Part shown: positions 1-6,541 of the stretch, piece after piece
Layout: each line of letters opens with the position of its first letter
Position numbering within the stretch: position 1 is the first letter of the stretch
Assembly: GCA_947581745.1 (NCBI GenBank)
Contig: CANPVW010000263.1
Location: 1-16,795 of the forward strand
DNA from: Candidatus Benthicola azotiphorus
GTDB taxonomy: Bacteria; Gemmatimonadota; Gemmatimonadetes; Palauibacterales; Palauibacteraceae
Reading direction: 5' to 3'
DNA length: 16,795 nt
The notes under the pieces: generated by a model
What the model was told of the DNA's origin: nothing
What the model saw: the letters and a program-made list of their open reading frames with translations, nothing else
Database searches by the model: none
Translations under genes and position numbers: made by a program

Positions 1-900
1 GTACGGGAACTCACCGCCGGCCAGGAAGGAAGCCTCCTGCCCGTGCACCGCCAGGAGATTCGGCTCGGCGAGGCTGCGGAACAGTCCGTTGGACTTGAGG
101 GCCTGTATGAAGGCCCCAAGGCCGTTGGCGCGATCGATCAGAACGATATTCACCGCGTCGGAGAGTGTCTGGGTCGCCGACGCGCCCGCCCCTTCTTCCA
201 GGCCCAGCATACCCGTGGGAGGAGTCGGTCGGCCGGTGGTCGTCCCGACGGCATAGTCGGGGCGGATCGCCAGCAGATTGATCCCCGCCCTCTCCAGGGC
301 CGTGCGACTCACCTCGGCGAACCGGACCTGCAGGAGCACCTGCCCCGGGTCGGGAACGCTGATGTGGTTGACGATGGAGGCATCGCCGGCATCCACTCCC
401 AGGAAGCCAGCCGCGATGGACATGGCTCGCTCGGACGTCAGCTGATCGGAGGCCCGTCCGGAGAGGATGACGGACCCGCCCGCGCCGGTCACAGCGATGC
501 TGTCATTGGGAAACAGCCGTGCCAGGTCGGCCTGAAGGCTCTCCACGTCCGGTGAGACGTGCACCTGGTACATTCGTCGCCCCCCCGCATTGTCCCACAG
601 CAGGAGGGTCGTCGTTCCACTCTTCTTGCCGTTCACGACGATCTCCTGCGACGAGACCGGCACGGCATCGGCGATGGCGGGATCCGCGATCGACACTCGC
701 CGGATCACCACGGGGTGTGACACCACGTGAGAATTGCCGAGCGCGAGGTTGATCACGCCGTTCGACACGACGCTGCTCGATACCACATCCTGAGCCGGAG
801 ACGGACGAGCGATGGCCAGGCCCGCCAGAAGGGCCAGAGTTAGTCCACCGACCCGCGCGATGCGGCTGTGCATTCGGGTCCGTATGCTGACTGCGTTCAT
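1..900 (-). CDS. cpaC: Tad pilus outer-membrane secretin (CpaC/RcpA family), 3' end missing
   Basis: Outer-membrane secretin through which the Flp pilus leaves the cell. The reading frame is open for exactly 300 codons to the left window edge, so the C-terminal secretin barrel is mostly missing. Seen: a basic N-terminus and hydrophobic stretch at residues 16-31, with likely signal cleavage after the Ala-Gln near 36-37. A pilus-assembly N-terminal domain follows at about 45-115 (pattern 'SQEIVVNGKKSGTTTLLLWD'). Residues 118-178 form a BON-like domain, and the secretin domain starts near 187 (QVLLQVRFAEVSR) and reaches the hallmark FLAGGEFPY at 292-300. The ATG overlaps the cpaB stop codon as ATGA, so the two are probably translationally coupled. 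Family and operon place are secure; the choice between the names cpaC and rcpA is convention. Confidence 0.93.
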   Translation of the reverse strand, partial: MNAVSIRTRMHSRIARVGGLTLALLAGLAIARPSPAQDVVSSSVVSNGVINLALGNSHVVSHPVVIRRVSIADPAIADAVPVSSQEIVVNGKKSGTTTLLLWDNAGGRRMYQVHVSPDVESLQADLARLFPNDSIAVTGAGGSVILSGRASDQLTSERAMSIAAGFLGVDAGDASIVNHISVPDPGQVLLQVRFAEVSRTALERAGINLLAIRPDYAVGTTTGRPTPPTGMLGLEEGAGASATQTLSDAVNIVLIDRANGLGAFIQALKSNGLFRSLAEPNLLAVHGQEASFLAGGEFPY

Positions 901-1742
901 CAGGAGCCACCCTCGTCAAGTGTTTCCGTTTCTACCTGATTGCCCCGCCAGACCTCGATCTGCCGGGTCGGCGCGGCCGCAGGCGGAGTAGCGCGGCGCG
1001 GCGCGGATGACCGGACCACCTGTCGTTGCGCCGGGATGAGTTCGTTCAACCGGGCGCCCTCCGTGGTGACCGAATCGATGTCGAGCGTGTTCCGCAGAGC
1101 CAGCTGAATTCGACCACGCGTAGCCGCGAGGACGAGCTCCTCGGCCTGCTCGGGAGTGACCATGAGCGTGATCACCGTGACCTGGATCGGCTCGCCGTTC
1201 ACGTCGTGGTCGACGACCTGCCCCGAGGTGAGAATCGGGATGTTCTGCAGGATGATCTTCGTCACGGGGTTGTTCTGCTGGGACCCCTGGTCCAGGGTCA
1301 CCATGACATCCACGCGCGTGCCGGGGAGCACGAAGCCGGCGATGCTGATCACATCGTCCACGCGGACGCTGACCGCCCGCATCCCCTCCGGGATCACGAT
1401 CGGCAGTCCTCCGCCCGCCTCCTTGACCGCCATCTTGCGGGAGATCAGGGGCTCGTTGAGGACGACGTCGGTGATCACGCCCCGTCCCAGAACCTCTTCC
1501 ACCGAGGTCGTATATCCTTCCGGGAGGAGACCACCGGGCCAGCTGGCCAACTTGACATCCTCCGCGGTCAGCACGGTGCCCAGGGAAAGGTCCCTGGCCG
1601 CGACCACGACCTCGGTCGAGGCGGGCTCGACCGTTCGGATCGGACTCTCCGGCTGGCGCAGGTAGTTCAAGGCCAGCCACGCGGCGGCCAGCCCCGACAA
1701 TAGAGCCAGCGCCATCACGATGAACAACCGTCGACTACGCAT
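900..1742 (-). CDS. cpaB: Flp pilus assembly protein CpaB/RcpC
   Basis: Periplasmic, inner-membrane-anchored pilus assembly protein that works next to the secretin in Tad systems. The 280-residue product has a single N-terminal membrane segment (about residues 7-26, after MRSRR). A SAF domain follows at about 45-110 (VVVAARDLSLGTVLTAEDVK), then the RcpC-type region with VDVMVTLDQ near 145. The C-terminal tail is Ala/Pro/Arg-rich. Length and domain order are normal for the family. I chose the ATG at 1742 because an AGGAT Shine-Dalgarno lies about nine bases upstream. A GTG two codons earlier (1748) is possible but sits too close to that site. The gene lies about 50 bp after the prepilin peptidase gene and overlaps the secretin start. 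Confidence 0.92.
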   Translation of the reverse strand: MRSRRLFIVMALALLSGLAAAWLALNYLRQPESPIRTVEPASTEVVVAARDLSLGTVLTAEDVKLASWPGGLLPEGYTTSVEEVLGRGVITDVVLNEPLISRKMAVKEAGGGLPIVIPEGMRAVSVRVDDVISIAGFVLPGTRVDVMVTLDQGSQQNNPVTKIILQNIPILTSGQVVDHDVNGEPIQVTVITLMVTPEQAEELVLAATRGRIQLALRNTLDIDSVTTEGARLNELIPAQRQVVRSSAPRRATPPAAAPTRQIEVWRGNQVETETLDEGGS

Positions 1743-1795
1743 GGCCACTTATCCTGTTTCTCGTCATGATCGTCAGGCTCACACTGTTTGAGCGT

Positions 1796-2314
1796 CTACC
1801 AGAGAAGGCCGATGACTGCACCGACCGCGATCGCGACACCGTACGGCACCGTCACGGCTCCATCCGTCTCCAGGGTCGGGACGGCATCCAGCTCCCCTCC
1901 GCTCATCGCCTTCAACGCCAATCCCCGCATGACCATGAAGGTGCCTGCGAGGCTGGCGCCGAGCCGACGCCGCTGGAGCGAAACCGCTATGGCGAGCGCT
2001 CCCCCGACCAGCGCGGTCGCGAGGAGTGCGATGAAGGTGTTGTAGGGGCCGAGAAAAGCCCCGACTGCCGTCAGGAGCTTGACGTCGCCACCGCCCATGC
2101 TTCGCAGCATGAACAGCGGGAACGTGAGCATGAACGCGAGCAGGGCACCGAGGAGGCCGCCCACGAGGGCGTCGATTCCGCCCGTGGAAAGGCGCACCAC
2201 CAGGGCGACGGCGAGGCCGCCGGCCGTGATGTAGTTAGGTATCCTTCGGGTCCCGACGTCGAATGCCGCACCGAAAGCGACGGTCAGGACCAATCCGATC
2301 GCGCTGAAATCCAC
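1796..2314 (-). CDS. tadV: Prepilin peptidase TadV/CpaA (A24 aspartic protease)
   Basis: Inner-membrane aspartic protease of family A24 that removes the leader of Flp prepilins and pseudopilins. The 172-residue product is almost all membrane segments, as is usual for the short TadV/CpaA form that lacks the N-terminal methylase domain of PilD. Two catalytic aspartates can be placed: D19 in FDVGTRRIPN and D77 in MGGGDVKL, the second in the conserved GGGDxK context. Start is GTG at 2314, with AGGGGA six bases upstream. It follows the two pilin genes, its natural substrates, after a 77-bp gap that holds a hairpin. CpaB follows about 50 bp downstream. The name cpaA would be equally valid. Confidence 0.93.
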   Translation of the reverse strand: MDFSAIGLVLTVAFGAAFDVGTRRIPNYITAGGLAVALVVRLSTGGIDALVGGLLGALLAFMLTFPLFMLRSMGGGDVKLLTAVGAFLGPYNTFIALLATALVGGALAIAVSLQRRRLGASLAGTFMVMRGLALKAMSGGELDAVPTLETDGAVTVPYGVAIAVGAVIGLLW

Positions 2315-2350
2315 GGGTGGTCCCCTGTCTTGACATCTGTTGTGTGTGGG

Positions 2351-2378
2351 CAGGGCGGCCCCTCCCGGGACCGCCCCG
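2351..2378 (-). terminator. Hairpin between the pilin pair and tadV, likely partial terminator
   Basis: On the minus strand a GGGCGG/CCGCCC stem (2371-2376 with 2353-2358) encloses a 12-base loop, and the stem can extend with one G-U wobble and one more pair. No T-run follows, so full intrinsic termination is unlikely. Position between abundant pilin genes and the low-abundance machinery genes suggests partial termination or protection of pilin mRNA from 3' decay. That role is inference. Confidence 0.45.
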
Positions 2379-2391
2379 ACCGGTACGCCGC

Positions 2392-2562
2392 TTAGACCTG
2401 GTTCAGGTTATCGCTGATGTTGTTGAACACGGTCGCGATGATCGGACCGAGAATCCGCAGGGCGGCGATCACGATAATCGCGATCAGGGCCACCAGCAGA
2501 GCGTACTCGACGAGGTCCTGACCGGACTCGTCCGCCCACAGGGCTTTGAAGGGTGCAAGCAT
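2392..2562 (-). CDS. flp: Flp family prepilin (second of two)
   Basis: Structural pilin of the Tad pilus, 56 residues. Seen: a short N-terminal leader ending in Gly14, then the Flp motif (mature QDLVEYALL, with Glu5 and Tyr6 after the predicted cleavage), followed by one hydrophobic helix of about 20 residues and the tail FNNISDNLNQV. I chose the ATG at 2562 because GGGAGG lies six bases upstream. The ATG two codons earlier (2568) abuts that Shine-Dalgarno directly. Length and layout are typical for Flp/Fap pilins. It is a close paralogue of the pilin gene just upstream, sharing the core VIAALRILGP. Too short for common ORF length cut-offs, so it is easily missed. Confidence 0.94.
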   Translation of the reverse strand: MLAPFKALWADESGQDLVEYALLVALIAIIVIAALRILGPIIATVFNNISDNLNQV

Positions 2563-2616
2563 GTTCATCCTCCCGGCTCATGCCGTTCATGTGTACGCGG
2601 ACTCGCCCGCGCGCGA

Positions 2617-2790
2617 TCAGGTGACGGAGTTGAGGTTGTCTGACACATTGTTGAAGAACGTCGAGATGGTCGGTCCCAGGATCCTGAGGGCCGCGATCAC
2701 GACCAGGGTCAGCAGAACGAGCAGGAGAGCGTACTCCACCATATCCTGGCCGAGCTCATCCTCCCACAGACGCTGCAGTTGCTTCGTCAT
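2617..2790 (-). CDS. flp: Flp family prepilin (first of two)
   Basis: Structural pilin of the Tad pilus, 57 residues, and first gene of the operon. It has a short leader MTKQLQRLWEDELG, then the Flp motif QDMVEYALLL with Glu and Tyr at mature positions 5 and 6, one hydrophobic helix, and the tail FNNVSDNLNSVT. It aligns without gaps to the next pilin over nearly its whole length, which points to local duplication. Start is ATG at 2790, with TAGGAG nine bases upstream. Whether both pilins enter the same fibre, or one is a minor or alternative subunit, cannot be told from sequence. The TadV-type peptidase downstream is the expected processing enzyme. Confidence 0.94.
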   Translation of the reverse strand: MTKQLQRLWEDELGQDMVEYALLLVLLTLVVIAALRILGPTISTFFNNVSDNLNSVT

Positions 2791-2900
2791 GTTCTGTCGC
2801 TCCTAGAGTGTTCGGGCCCCGAAGTCCCCGGGGGCGCATCTCGAGTTCCCCGCGGATTCAGCGCACACACTGTTTCCGAACGAATCGTGCCACGCCTTCT

Positions 2901-2919
2901 GACCGGCTCCAGGCCGGTC
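2901..2919 (-). repeat. Perfect 7-bp hairpin in the presumed pilin leader
   Basis: GACCGGC (2901-2907) and GCCGGTC (2913-2919) form a perfect 7-bp stem with a 5-base loop, 111 bp upstream of the first pilin start codon. No T-run follows on the minus strand, so it is not an ordinary terminator. It could be a leader RNA element or a protein-binding dyad. Function unknown. Confidence 0.4.
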
Positions 2920-2997
2920 CCGGGCGACTGACTCCGCTCCACACTCGGCAATCCCCGTACCGAATGCCGGAGGTCGGAATCTGAAACGCCACAAAGC

Positions 2998-3032
2998 ATT
3001 ATGGAATAGGATGTTACGACGAATTTCCGCAA
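2998..3032 (-). promoter_or_regulatory. Possible promoter of the Tad operon
   Basis: This is the most AT-rich patch of the intergenic region. On the minus strand it reads TTGCGG (3032-3027), 18 bases, then TATTCC, closely followed by CATAAT (3003-2998). None of the boxes is a full match and the best -10 (CATAAT) lacks a well-spaced -35. If used, the leader would be about 200 nt. Low-confidence guess. Confidence 0.22.
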
Positions 3033-3357
3033 CTTCCTGTTGGGTGGGGGGGAGGCTCGCAACGAGTCGTGAAACGTGCAAACTGCACTGTGTGAGGGAA
3101 TCCGAAGCGCAGCAGTCACCGGGCTCTTCGTGTCGCCAGTTAGTGACAGTCTCGTCACTGAGTGTCCCTCCAGGCCGTCCGGATAATCCTCATCCGTGGT
3201 CTCTTTCCTGACTCCTGGCCGGGCCTGCGATCAGCACTCTCCCGGGGGTTGGAAGGCGCGCTTCCGACCAGAAGTCGACCCGCGTCGGTATCCTGTTGCA
3301 CGGATGCCACAGTCCGAATATCGCTGCAGGGGGGGTGCGACACGCAAGGGGGGTAAT

Positions 3358-3379
3358 GCGGGCGCGGCTCGGCGCCCGC
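3358..3379 (-). terminator. Hairpin after the lipoprotein gene
   Basis: A perfect 8-bp stem, GCGGGCGC (3358-3365) with GCGCCCGC (3372-3379), and a 6-base loop. It starts four bases past the stop codon of the minus-strand lipoprotein gene. The following sequence (ATTACCCCCCTTG on the minus strand) has no proper T-run, so it is a plausible but not classical terminator. Confidence 0.45.
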
Positions 3380-3383
3380 GAGC

Positions 3384-3827
3384 TCAGCCGGCGTCGGCGT
3401 CTTTCTGCGCGGTGCAGTAACGGACTTCGGACAGACTCGCATCGGCGAAGACCAGCTCGCAGACAGATCGCCCGCGCCCGTCGACGAACGGCTCTCTCTG
3501 GCTGGACACGAACCACTGGTAACGTGTTTCGTCCCCGGTGACCCTCGAGCGCCAGAAGCCGTTGCCGGTGCTCCCCTTTCGCTTCGGGTTCGTGACCACG
3601 TCCCTCTGGTCCAGGGTCATTCCGGGCACGAACACTCCTTCGAGGATCGCGTCCGAGATGTCCTGACCGACTTCGGGGTGCGCCGCGACCCACTTCTGGC
3701 GTACGTCCAGACCGCTGATGTCGGATCGGGCCCCGCCCGGCTCGCCAGGCAGATATGCACGCCCGGCGCAGCCCGCCATCCCCACGATCAGCAATGCCGA
3801 TGCCGTCAGACGCCTGAGTTCTTTCAT
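3384..3827 (-). CDS. Small lipoprotein, possibly BamE/SmpA-like fold
   Basis: A predicted 147-residue lipoprotein. The first 20 residues (MKELRRLTASALLIVGMAGC) form a signal peptide ending in a lipobox-like GMAGC, so Cys20 would be lipidated. After a Gly/Pro-rich linker comes one small domain, about 45-140. It contains GVFVPGMTLDQRDVV, then aromatic strand-like segments (GFWRS, YQWFVSS) and CELVFADASLSEVRYC. The 'hydrophobic-x-GMT-xx-x-V' element followed by strands resembles BamE/SmpA-type domains. I call this a fold guess, not a family assignment. Start is ATG at 3827 with a weak GAGAAG upstream. The long upstream in-frame extension lies over the zinc-ribbon gene and is not part of the protein. 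Cys123 and Cys138 could form a disulphide. Confidence 0.72.
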   Translation of the reverse strand: MKELRRLTASALLIVGMAGCAGRAYLPGEPGGARSDISGLDVRQKWVAAHPEVGQDISDAILEGVFVPGMTLDQRDVVTNPKRKGSTGNGFWRSRVTGDETRYQWFVSSQREPFVDGRGRSVCELVFADASLSEVRYCTAQKDADAG

Positions 3828-3918
3828 GACTCGCTTCTCGGAGTTGGCCGGGGCCAGGAGGTCTACTCTCCGCCACACGATCGAGGCAAGATGACCCGCA
3901 CTGGACAGAGGCGCCAGC

Positions 3919-3946
3919 GTGTCAGCCCGGGAGGATCCCGGGACAC
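3919..3946 (-). repeat. Strong hairpin at the end of the zinc-ribbon gene
   Basis: CCCGGGA (3926-3932) and TCCCGGG (3936-3942) form a perfect 7-bp stem with a 3-base loop. GTGT (3919-3922) and ACAC (3943-3946) extend it past a 3-base bulge. It overlaps the last codons and stop of the zinc-ribbon gene and could end that transcript, although no T-run follows. Confidence 0.4.
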
Positions 3947-4098
3947 CCTTCCAGGAGGACGGCGGCTGCCGCCGCCAGGCTGACGCCGACGAGAAACACC
4001 TGGGGCAGTCTGTCGCCGTGACGCTGGGCCTCCCGACAGTGCGGGCACAGGCGAGCATCGTCGGGAATCACGGCTTCGCAGTTCCTGCATTGCTTCAC
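3922..4098 (-). CDS. Small zinc-ribbon membrane protein, 58 aa
   Basis: Not a named gene that I recognise. The 58-residue product begins MKQCRNCEAVIPDDARLCPHC, so a four-cysteine zinc ribbon (C4, C7, C18, C21 as CxxC-x10-CPxC) occupies the first 22 residues. A charged stretch follows (REAQRHGDR), then one hydrophobic segment at about 33-50 (VFLVGVSLAAAAAVLL) and a short tail GCPGILPG. This suggests a membrane-tethered zinc ribbon facing the cytoplasm. Start is GTG at 4098, with GGGGAGG six bases upstream, a strong ribosome site. The GTG overlaps the TGA of the upstream flippase-like gene by four bases (GTGA), so the two are almost surely co-translated. The good ribosome site, the coupling and the clean domain plan argue that it is real despite its size. 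Confidence 0.78.
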   Translation of the reverse strand: MKQCRNCEAVIPDDARLCPHCREAQRHGDRLPQVFLVGVSLAAAAAVLLEGCPGILPG

Positions 4099-5198
4099 GA
4101 CGTTCCTCCCCGTTGACCGTTGTCCGTTGATGTCACCATGCCCGTGGATACTCCCGTGGCGTCCTCACCGATCCACCGCACCAGGACCGCACCTCCGAGC
4201 AGGATCGTCAGGTAGTTGAGGAAGAACCGCCATACGGCCGTATAAGCCACGAGCAGTCGGTCCGCCAGAAACGGGCTCATGAGCGCCGGAGCCAGCATCT
4301 CTCCCACTCCGGTGCCGCTCGGCGTGGGCATGAAGTAGAGGAGAAACTGAAGCAGGATGTGCAGGGTCACGACGTTCCAGAAGCCCGCTTCCACCCCGAA
4401 GCCTCGCAGCACGACCCAACCCAGGACGAACCGGGCCCCGAACTGCAGAACGTTGGACAGAACGGCGAGAAGCAGGGCGAGCTTACCCTTGCGGGCGTAG
4501 ATGACGAGACTCCCGTGAAGCTCCTGCAGGACCTTGAGCACCTTCCGGACCCGGACCGTCCGTCCCGCCAGTCGCAACAGCAGGAGCCGAGGGAGTCGGG
4601 GAGCCGCGGCGAACAGTATGACCGTCACTCCGACTCCGGCGAAGCCGAGGGCCGACCATTCGAACAGGGTCGCGGCCGAAATATTGGCCACGGGAAGCCG
4701 GATATGCTCGATCGCCTCCGAGGCGCCGAAGAACCAGGCGGCGAAGCCGGCCAGGGAAAGAAAAGTCAGGTTGACGATCACGCTGGCGAAGTTCGTCGCA
4801 ACGGTTTGCCCCAGCGAAACGCCGCTGCGAACCAGGCCGTACAGCAAGGCCGGTCCGCCGCCCGTGCCGGAGGGAGTCAGATAGGCCAGTGCCGCGGAGA
4901 CCCCACCGATCTGAGCGCATCGCAGGTAGGGAAGTCGAATGCCAAGCGGACGGGTCAGGAGCCAGATCCTCAATCCGCTGCCGAACCAGTCCATCGAAGC
5001 CAGTGCCAGCGCCGGCAAAGCCCAACGGAGGTCGAAATGCCGGAAGCCCTCGATGCTCCCGCGCAAGTCGTGCGTGATCAGGAACAGAGCGCCGAATCCG
5101 AGAAGGGAGGCCACGACGAACACCGTTATCCCTGCCCGGACGGCTCCCGGCGGGAGCCTGAATCCGGACTGCGTGCTCGACGACGCTGATTCGGGCAT
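4095..5198 (-). CDS. LPG_synthase_TM / UPF0104 family integral membrane protein
   Basis: A polytopic inner-membrane protein of 367 residues from the family that includes the flippase half of MprF and the YbhN/UPF0104 proteins. About eight hydrophobic segments can be seen. The two family signatures are present: YLTPSGTGGGPALLYG near residues 106-121, and YFMPTPSGTGVGEMLAPAL, followed by an aromatic segment (VWRFFLNYLTILLGG) near the end. No lysyl-transferase domain is attached, so a role in lipid or glycolipid translocation is family-based inference. I chose the ATG at 5198. The frame extends upstream to 5369, but those 57 residues are basic, Pro-rich and leave no room for promoters between this gene and the divergent dehydrogenase. 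The ribosome site at 5198 is weak. The stop overlaps the zinc-ribbon start. Confidence 0.85.
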   Translation of the reverse strand: MPESASSSTQSGFRLPPGAVRAGITVFVVASLLGFGALFLITHDLRGSIEGFRHFDLRWALPALALASMDWFGSGLRIWLLTRPLGIRLPYLRCAQIGGVSAALAYLTPSGTGGGPALLYGLVRSGVSLGQTVATNFASVIVNLTFLSLAGFAAWFFGASEAIEHIRLPVANISAATLFEWSALGFAGVGVTVILFAAAPRLPRLLLLRLAGRTVRVRKVLKVLQELHGSLVIYARKGKLALLLAVLSNVLQFGARFVLGWVVLRGFGVEAGFWNVVTLHILLQFLLYFMPTPSGTGVGEMLAPALMSPFLADRLLVAYTAVWRFFLNYLTILLGGAVLVRWIGEDATGVSTGMVTSTDNGQRGGTS

Positions 5199-5389
5199 TC
5201 GGGCCGCGGACGGTGCGGGGAATCGTCCGGGCGAGCCCACTGATCTGTCGCCCGGTGGGTCGCGGCGGGCGCTGGCAGGCGCTCGCCGGGTCGGGTAGCA
5301 TAATAGGGCATGAAGGGTCCGCGCGGGAGCGTACCGAGTTTTCGCCCGGAGGAAGGGCGGCTTAGCCAAGACCGAAGGCAGGTTCAGGG

Positions 5390-6541
5390 GTGAGACGATA
5401 TCCAGCGTACGACCCTCCGGAATACGTCGACTGGGAAGCCAGTCCAGAGCTCCTGGACGAGTTTCGCGGGACGCTCGATCGAAATCCGGATCGCCGGGCC
5501 ACGGTGACCGGCCTCGACGACGCGGCTCTCCTCGGACTCTACCGGGGCCTGCTTCGATTCCGCCTGCACGACATCGCGCTCAAGAGATGGGTGAAACAGG
5601 GTGTGATCTCGAAGGCGTGGCTGGGAACGGGGGAAGAGGCCGTGACGATCGGCACCGTTCACGCTCTTCGCAGGCACCCCGGCGGAGACGTGATCGCACC
5701 GATGATTCGGAACGCCGGGGCGTGTCACGAGATGGGCATCCCTCTCGCCGACCTGTTTCGCGCGTATCTCGGAACGGCCGATTCCCCCGCGCGGGGAAGG
5801 GATCTGCACCTGGGTGATATGACCCGAGGGGTAATCGCACCGATCAGCATGGTCGGATCCGTATCGACCGTGGTGAACGGGTACGCGTTGGCCTTTCGAC
5901 ACCGTTCGGAGGATCGGGTCGCCCTGACCTGGATCGGAGACGGCTCCACCAAGACGGGCGAGGTTCACGAAGCCCTGAACTTCGCGGCGGTCATGAAGCT
6001 CCCTGTCGTGTTCGTGATTCAGAACAACCAGGTCGCCCTGGGCACACGTCTCCAACAGCACCACCGGGGCGATGGCTTCTCGGAGTGGGGGGACGCTTAT
6101 GGCATGGTCGCGCTGTGCGTGGACGGGAACAACGTCCTCGACGTCCATGCGGCCGCTGTGGAGGCAGTAGCCGCATGCCGGAGCGGCCGGGGCCCCGTCC
6201 TGATCGTGGCCGACACCTTCCGCATGGGAGGCCACGCGACGCACGACGAGCGAGAGGCGAGACGGACGTTGGACGGCGCCCAGTTCGAGTGGTGGGGACG
6301 GAGGGATCCCATCGGAGCGTACGAAGAATACCTGTCCGGGTTGGGCAGGCCCCTTGTGGAAGACCCGGCCGATCCGCCGGACATCGGCATGGATTCAGCG
6401 TCAGCGAATCGCGACTTGCTCGAACGGATCGAAACGAAGATCACGGAGGAGGTGGAGGCGGCCGCGGAGGAGGCGCTCGGCAGCCTTGCGAGCGCCGTAC
6501 CCGAGCCTGGTGCTGACGAGATCAGCAGCTGCTATGGCTGA
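5390..6541 (+). CDS. Thiamine-diphosphate-dependent 2-oxoacid dehydrogenase E1 component, alpha subunit
   Basis: Alpha subunit of an E1 of the pyruvate, branched-chain 2-oxoacid or acetoin dehydrogenase type, 383 residues. The thiamine-diphosphate motif GDG (183-185), 26 residues, then NN (212-213) is intact. Upstream elements typical of E1 alpha are present: KAWLGTGEEA, GRDLHLGDMTRGVIAPISMVGS and RMGGHATHD (278-286, the active-site loop), then WWGRRDPI. The substrate cannot be told from sequence by eye. Start is GTG at 5390 with AAGGCAGG upstream. The E1 beta partner and E2 are not adjacent: the upstream neighbour is divergent, and the downstream neighbour is convergent and overlaps the last 10 bp. 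The active heterotetramer must therefore use a beta subunit encoded elsewhere, unless the enzyme has diverged. Confidence 0.9.
   Translation: MRRYPAYDPPEYVDWEASPELLDEFRGTLDRNPDRRATVTGLDDAALLGLYRGLLRFRLHDIALKRWVKQGVISKAWLGTGEEAVTIGTVHALRRHPGGDVIAPMIRNAGACHEMGIPLADLFRAYLGTADSPARGRDLHLGDMTRGVIAPISMVGSVSTVVNGYALAFRHRSEDRVALTWIGDGSTKTGEVHEALNFAAVMKLPVVFVIQNNQVALGTRLQQHHRGDGFSEWGDAYGMVALCVDGNNVLDVHAAAVEAVAACRSGRGPVLIVADTFRMGGHATHDEREARRTLDGAQFEWWGRRDPIGAYEEYLSGLGRPLVEDPADPPDIGMDSASANRDLLERIETKITEEVEAAAEEALGSLASAVPEPGADEISSCYG

Larger units (their letters stand above)
2807..3357. other. Intergenic region upstream of the Tad operon
   Basis: About 550 bp with no gene I can support; the short ORFs in it lack family features and good ribosome sites. 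It holds the presumed promoter and leader of the pilin operon (minus strand). Visible structures are a GC-rich hairpin just upstream of the first pilin's Shine-Dalgarno (2817-2821 pairing with 2829-2833), a perfect 7-bp hairpin at 2901-2919, an AT-rich patch at about 2990-3030, and a short dyad AGTGAC-N6-GTCACT at 3142-3159 that could be an operator. Confidence 0.6.

Noticed and set aside
43..919. Plus-strand ORF 43-555 and minus-strand ORF 503-919
   Set aside because: Both are out-of-frame shadows of the partial secretin gene, whose 300 codons run uninterrupted from 900 to 1.
2878..2892. Sigma-54-type promoter upstream of the pilins (TGGCACG on the minus strand)
   Set aside because: The -24 box is good, but the -12 position reads TC instead of the near-invariant GC at the required spacing.
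2803..3081. 92-codon minus-strand ORF upstream of the pilins
   Set aside because: No domain, no good ribosome site, and it would cover the first pilin's own Shine-Dalgarno region; treated as leader.
4359..5189. 276-codon plus-strand ORF opposite the flippase-like gene
   Set aside because: It is polar, Gln/Glu/Arg-rich and lacks a ribosome site, while the opposite strand encodes clear membrane segments and family motifs.
5299..5304. CATAAT / TATTAT as a promoter between the flippase-like and dehydrogenase genes
   Set aside because: No acceptable -35 hexamer at 16-18 bp on either strand; noted only as an AT-rich spot in the divergent region.
5199..5369. 57-residue N-terminal extension of the flippase-like protein
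   Set aside because: It is basic and Pro-rich, unlike the family N-terminus, and would leave only 20 bp for two divergent promoters.
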